Origin: Daphnia carinata
Taxonomy: Eukaryota; Arthropoda; Branchiopoda; Diplostraca; Daphniidae
Assembly (NCBI RefSeq): GCF_022539665.2
Contig: NC_081335.1
Span: 4,216,001 to 4,280,000, forward strand
DNA length: 64,000 nucleotides
Direction: 5' to 3'
A program made the translations under genes and the position numbers. How positions within the stretch are numbered: the stretch's first letter is position 1; every line of letters starts with the position of its first letter. This document shows, piece by piece, positions 61,480 to 64,000 of the stretch. Under the pieces are notes generated by a model. It saw nothing but the letters and a program-made list of their open reading frames with translations. It did no database searches and had not been told where the DNA came from.

Positions 61480-61620
61480 AAAAGCCCCTAGAATGTCATG
61501 TTTTGTCCTGACGGGTATTTTGAGCTAATGAATGGAATCCATCCCAAATTTGACGATGATCACAAAAATGTTAATCTTTTTCTAACAAACCAAGAAATAA
61601 GGAATTATTTGGAATTTTAA
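61480..61620. repeat. Diverged dispersed repeat, related to 58.1 kb
   Basis: See the parallel blocks described for 57970-58250. Overlaps the 3' side of the minus-strand open frame beginning at 61903. Confidence 0.4.
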
Positions 61621-61903
61621 AACAGTAGGTAAAACCGTGGAAGTATGCACAAGAGCAAAATTCGGGACTGGTTTCGGAAGCACTAAAGCTGGTAATGGCG
61701 CTTCCAGCAGGGCCCGTGTTTCCTTCTAGTCGACCTATGGCTTTGTCAATTTGAGCTCGTTGTGCGTGTCTCCAGGTTAATACAATGCGAACAATCGAGT
61801 CCGGCCCGATTTCAGTGCCCTTTTGTATTAAAGGACCTGCCCAACGGAAGATTCGCGCTTCAAACAGCGATTTTTCCCAATAGAACAGGCTTGCGACATT
61901 CAC
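61571..61903 (-). CDS. Unassigned minus-strand open frame, possibly part of a decayed gene
   Basis: 110 residues. The region SLFYWEKSLFEARIFRWAGP, then IGPDSIVRIVLTWRHAQRAQ, looks like genuine protein, while the last third runs into a repeat. No domain recognised. It lies downstream, on the same strand, of the exon-like blocks at 62.3-63.6 kb and could be their continuation. Confidence 0.3.
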   Translation of the reverse strand: MNVASLFYWEKSLFEARIFRWAGPLIQKGTEIGPDSIVRIVLTWRHAQRAQIDKAIGRLEGNTGPAGSAITSFSASETSPEFCSCAYFHGFTYCFKIPNNSLFLGLLEKD

Positions 61904-62291
61904 CCTGAATAGACACCTAAATCCCTTAGTTTATTCACGAGGATACGACCCTATCTGGTTTCGGAAAGCATATGAGCTTTCCGTCTCTGTTGTCTTCGTT
62001 AACAGCACTTCACCGTTCGAAAAATATGACATACTTTTTCATCTGTACGAGCTTTCAAAACTTACATGCCTCATTTTCATAGAGGCAAACATCAGCGTTT
62101 TCTCATTCTTACTCAAGAATCGCCCAACTCAATGGGTACAGTTTACGTCACTTAAGAAAGGACACTTGGTCAACTGACCATGAGTTATAAATTCAACTCG
62201 GATATTCAATTTCTTTACGGACGTATCAATCCGGGCCCGACAGCTCCGGAAGCCTTGTAAGAAACAAAAAAAAAAAAAATGAATGAAACAA

Positions 62292-62415
62292 CATACTTTC
62301 CTTCAACAGGAACTTCAAGAACTCTGCCACCAACAAAACCACGCAGGGCGTCAGGATGCAATTCAAAGAGCAAGCAAAGAATGGTCGTGAGAGCTCCTTC
62401 GCCAGTGCCTAAATT
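62292..62415 (-). other. Exon-like block, minus strand
   Basis: After a TTTAG acceptor the frame reads TGEGALTTILCLLFELHPDA, then LRGFVGGRVLEVPVEGK, with donor-like AA|GTATGT. Upstream in another segment FDAKAGAGILHATI is also open before a TAG. Family unknown. Confidence 0.3.
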
Positions 62416-63179
62416 GTAGCATGAAGGATACCGGCGCCGGCTTTGGCATCGAACATTGTAACAAGATGTACGGTAGGAAGAAAAAACGTATAAATTTCAT
62501 TATAAGTTACATTTATATTATTTGACATGTAAGCTTAATTCTAGAAAGTACCGGTTCCATTTGGTTGGTGTGGTGGAGAGTCCTATAAGTGGTGTAGTTA
62601 ATTCAGCGCGACCGAATCAGCAGAACGAGGTGTAGAACCACTGCATAAAATTCAATGCAAATAATTACATCAGGTATAGATGGTATGCAATCATATATAG
62701 AAACATGAGACCATGCATGTTTGCTGAACGCTTATTGGTTCTCGTTTTAAAAAATTTAGTATGGCCTTCTACTAATTAAACGGAGCTTATACTTCTCGGC
62801 AAATCTTGAGCAAGCCCGCAAATGCTCATAAAACTTGGACATAGCACATAAATTATCTTTACTAAGGTAGAGTAACTCGACTCTTAACGTTTTTGCAAAT
62901 GGTTTGAATCGACAGTCGAGGATAGGGTTGTTGGCACTTCCTCATGGCAAATGCAAGGCGCCATAACGTGTCTATCTGTTGCTTACTTGTTCATTTTCAC
63001 AAATTTAATTCACCAAACAGCTAAAGACGTAACTAGAATCAAATTTGAATGGCGACGAAAATGCACTTAAACTATGCACATTAAGATCAACCAAACAACT
63101 AAAGATATACTTAGAATCAAATTTGAATGGAGACGAAATGAACTTGACATGAAGCTATACTCACGTTTGGGAACAATGT

Positions 63180-63330
63180 AAAGTTCAAAGGCAACCGACT
63201 GGTGAAGTTTTAACTAGCAACGATAGTAAACTTTCTACCATCAAGCTCAACTGCATTCACGACCAGGGAAATGGGATTTTTTGCATCCGATCGATGAGGA
63301 TGAATAAGGAATTTCTTTATTCTACAAGTT
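63180..63330 (-). other. Exon-like block, minus strand
   Basis: The frame reads FLIHPHRSDAKNPISLVVNA, then VELDGRKFTIVAS, and stops at TAA. Alternatively it uses a donor-like AAAC|GTGAGT further on in another frame. Composition is protein-like; no family recognised. Confidence 0.3.
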
Positions 63331-63433
63331 TTTTCATATGCAAAAAAAAAGAATATTCTTTGTTTCAACAGTAACACTTAATCATTAAGAAAAAAAGCGA
63401 GAAAACGGCATAAAGAGTGCAAAATAACAGCTT

Positions 63434-63552
63434 ACCTTGTCACTGAAAATGAATTTGTTTTCGTCATCCAACAGAAAATTCATTTTGCCGTCGTCGTTTA
63501 CAAAGATATCATAATAGTGCTTGTTCCGTTTCACAATTCACCAAGTAGTGTC
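63434..63552 (-). other. Exon-like block, minus strand, with internal TGA
   Basis: Acceptor-like TTTCATAG, then a frame reading TTW-stop-IVKRNKHYYDIF followed by VNDDGKMNFLLDDENKFIFS and donor AAG|GTAAGC. One TGA interrupts an otherwise smooth frame, next to a Trp codon, so WW mutated to W-stop is a simple explanation. The block probably belongs to the same decayed gene as the two blocks downstream. Confidence 0.3.
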
Positions 63553-64000
63553 TATGAAATGAAATAAAAGAAAACCATTAAACAAAATTCTATATACAAT
63601 ATTCTATCAACAACTTTGATACGAGTTTTAATTATTCGTAACGGTGTGTTAATTTTTTAATCCGTCAACGTAGATGTGATAGCCGAATAAAACGGGAAAC
63701 ACTACTGCTCTTAATTACTTGTCACTGGCGTTTTCTACTTAGCTCCTCATTGTTACCGCAGTGGATGTACATCCAGCTCCAGTGATGAACCTTTAATCTG
63801 TTCATGCAGGAACTGAATAGGAAGTCTTAAATAAGCCTCATCGCCTTACCTCAAGTAAGCCTGCTTACTTGAAGATTTTCCTTATAACTGAAACCAAATG
63901 TTGGTAATGTAAATATGATAATCCAAGATCTTATTAATCAGCAACCAAGTAGTTTACAATATTATAGAAAAAAATCCACATTTCTAGCTTTGTTTGATAT

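Overview
The window reads as a genomic segment of an arthropod. Introns in the compact genes are about 55-100 bp with GT-AG borders, protein identities are insect/crustacean-like, and several AATAAA polyadenylation signals are visible. Gene content and style fit a cladoceran crustacean (Daphnia-like). That species guess is inference and rests on no database search.

Layout, left to right. (1) 35-1400, +: the last three visible exons of a nesprin/Msp-300 gene, ending in a KASH domain with C-terminal PPPI. (2) 1401-8734: its 3' UTR plus intergenic DNA full of poly-A/T tracts, with one unassigned exon-like block near 3.0 kb. (3) 8735-41131, +: a large bHLH-PAS gene, trachealess (trh; NPAS1/3 family). 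It has two alternative N-terminal starts (exon 1a plus 2a, or exon 1b) that reach the common bHLH exon in the same splice phase. Its long introns are dominated by homopolymers and microsatellites. (4) 42.2-44.3 kb: a repeat fragment, then an F-box/WD40 gene whose recognisable domains lie in one uninterrupted frame, probably a diverged beta-TrCP copy. (5) 46296-48625, +: the canonical 11-exon slimb/beta-TrCP. (6) 50093-51676, +: an Arp1 (centractin) gene of normal length carrying an in-frame TGA where the family has a Trp. (7) 52.7-57.6 kb: two roughly 2.1-2.3 kb arms in inverted orientation around a 0.5 kb spacer. Each arm holds a differently damaged copy of an unidentified coiled-coil gene and a hairpin-rich block; the spacer holds three tRNA-like elements. 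(8) 57.6-64 kb: repeat-rich DNA with diverged repeat fragments and a few exon-like blocks of an unidentified minus-strand gene, probably decayed.

No operon logic applies. The recognisable genes act in separate processes: nuclear anchoring to the cytoskeleton (nesprin), tubular-organ and tracheal-type patterning (Trh), SCF ubiquitin ligation (Slimb), and dynactin assembly (Arp1). The base composition changes sharply. The region from about 2 to 38 kb is packed with long A/T (and some G/C) homopolymers; after about 42 kb these become rare and dispersed repeats appear instead.
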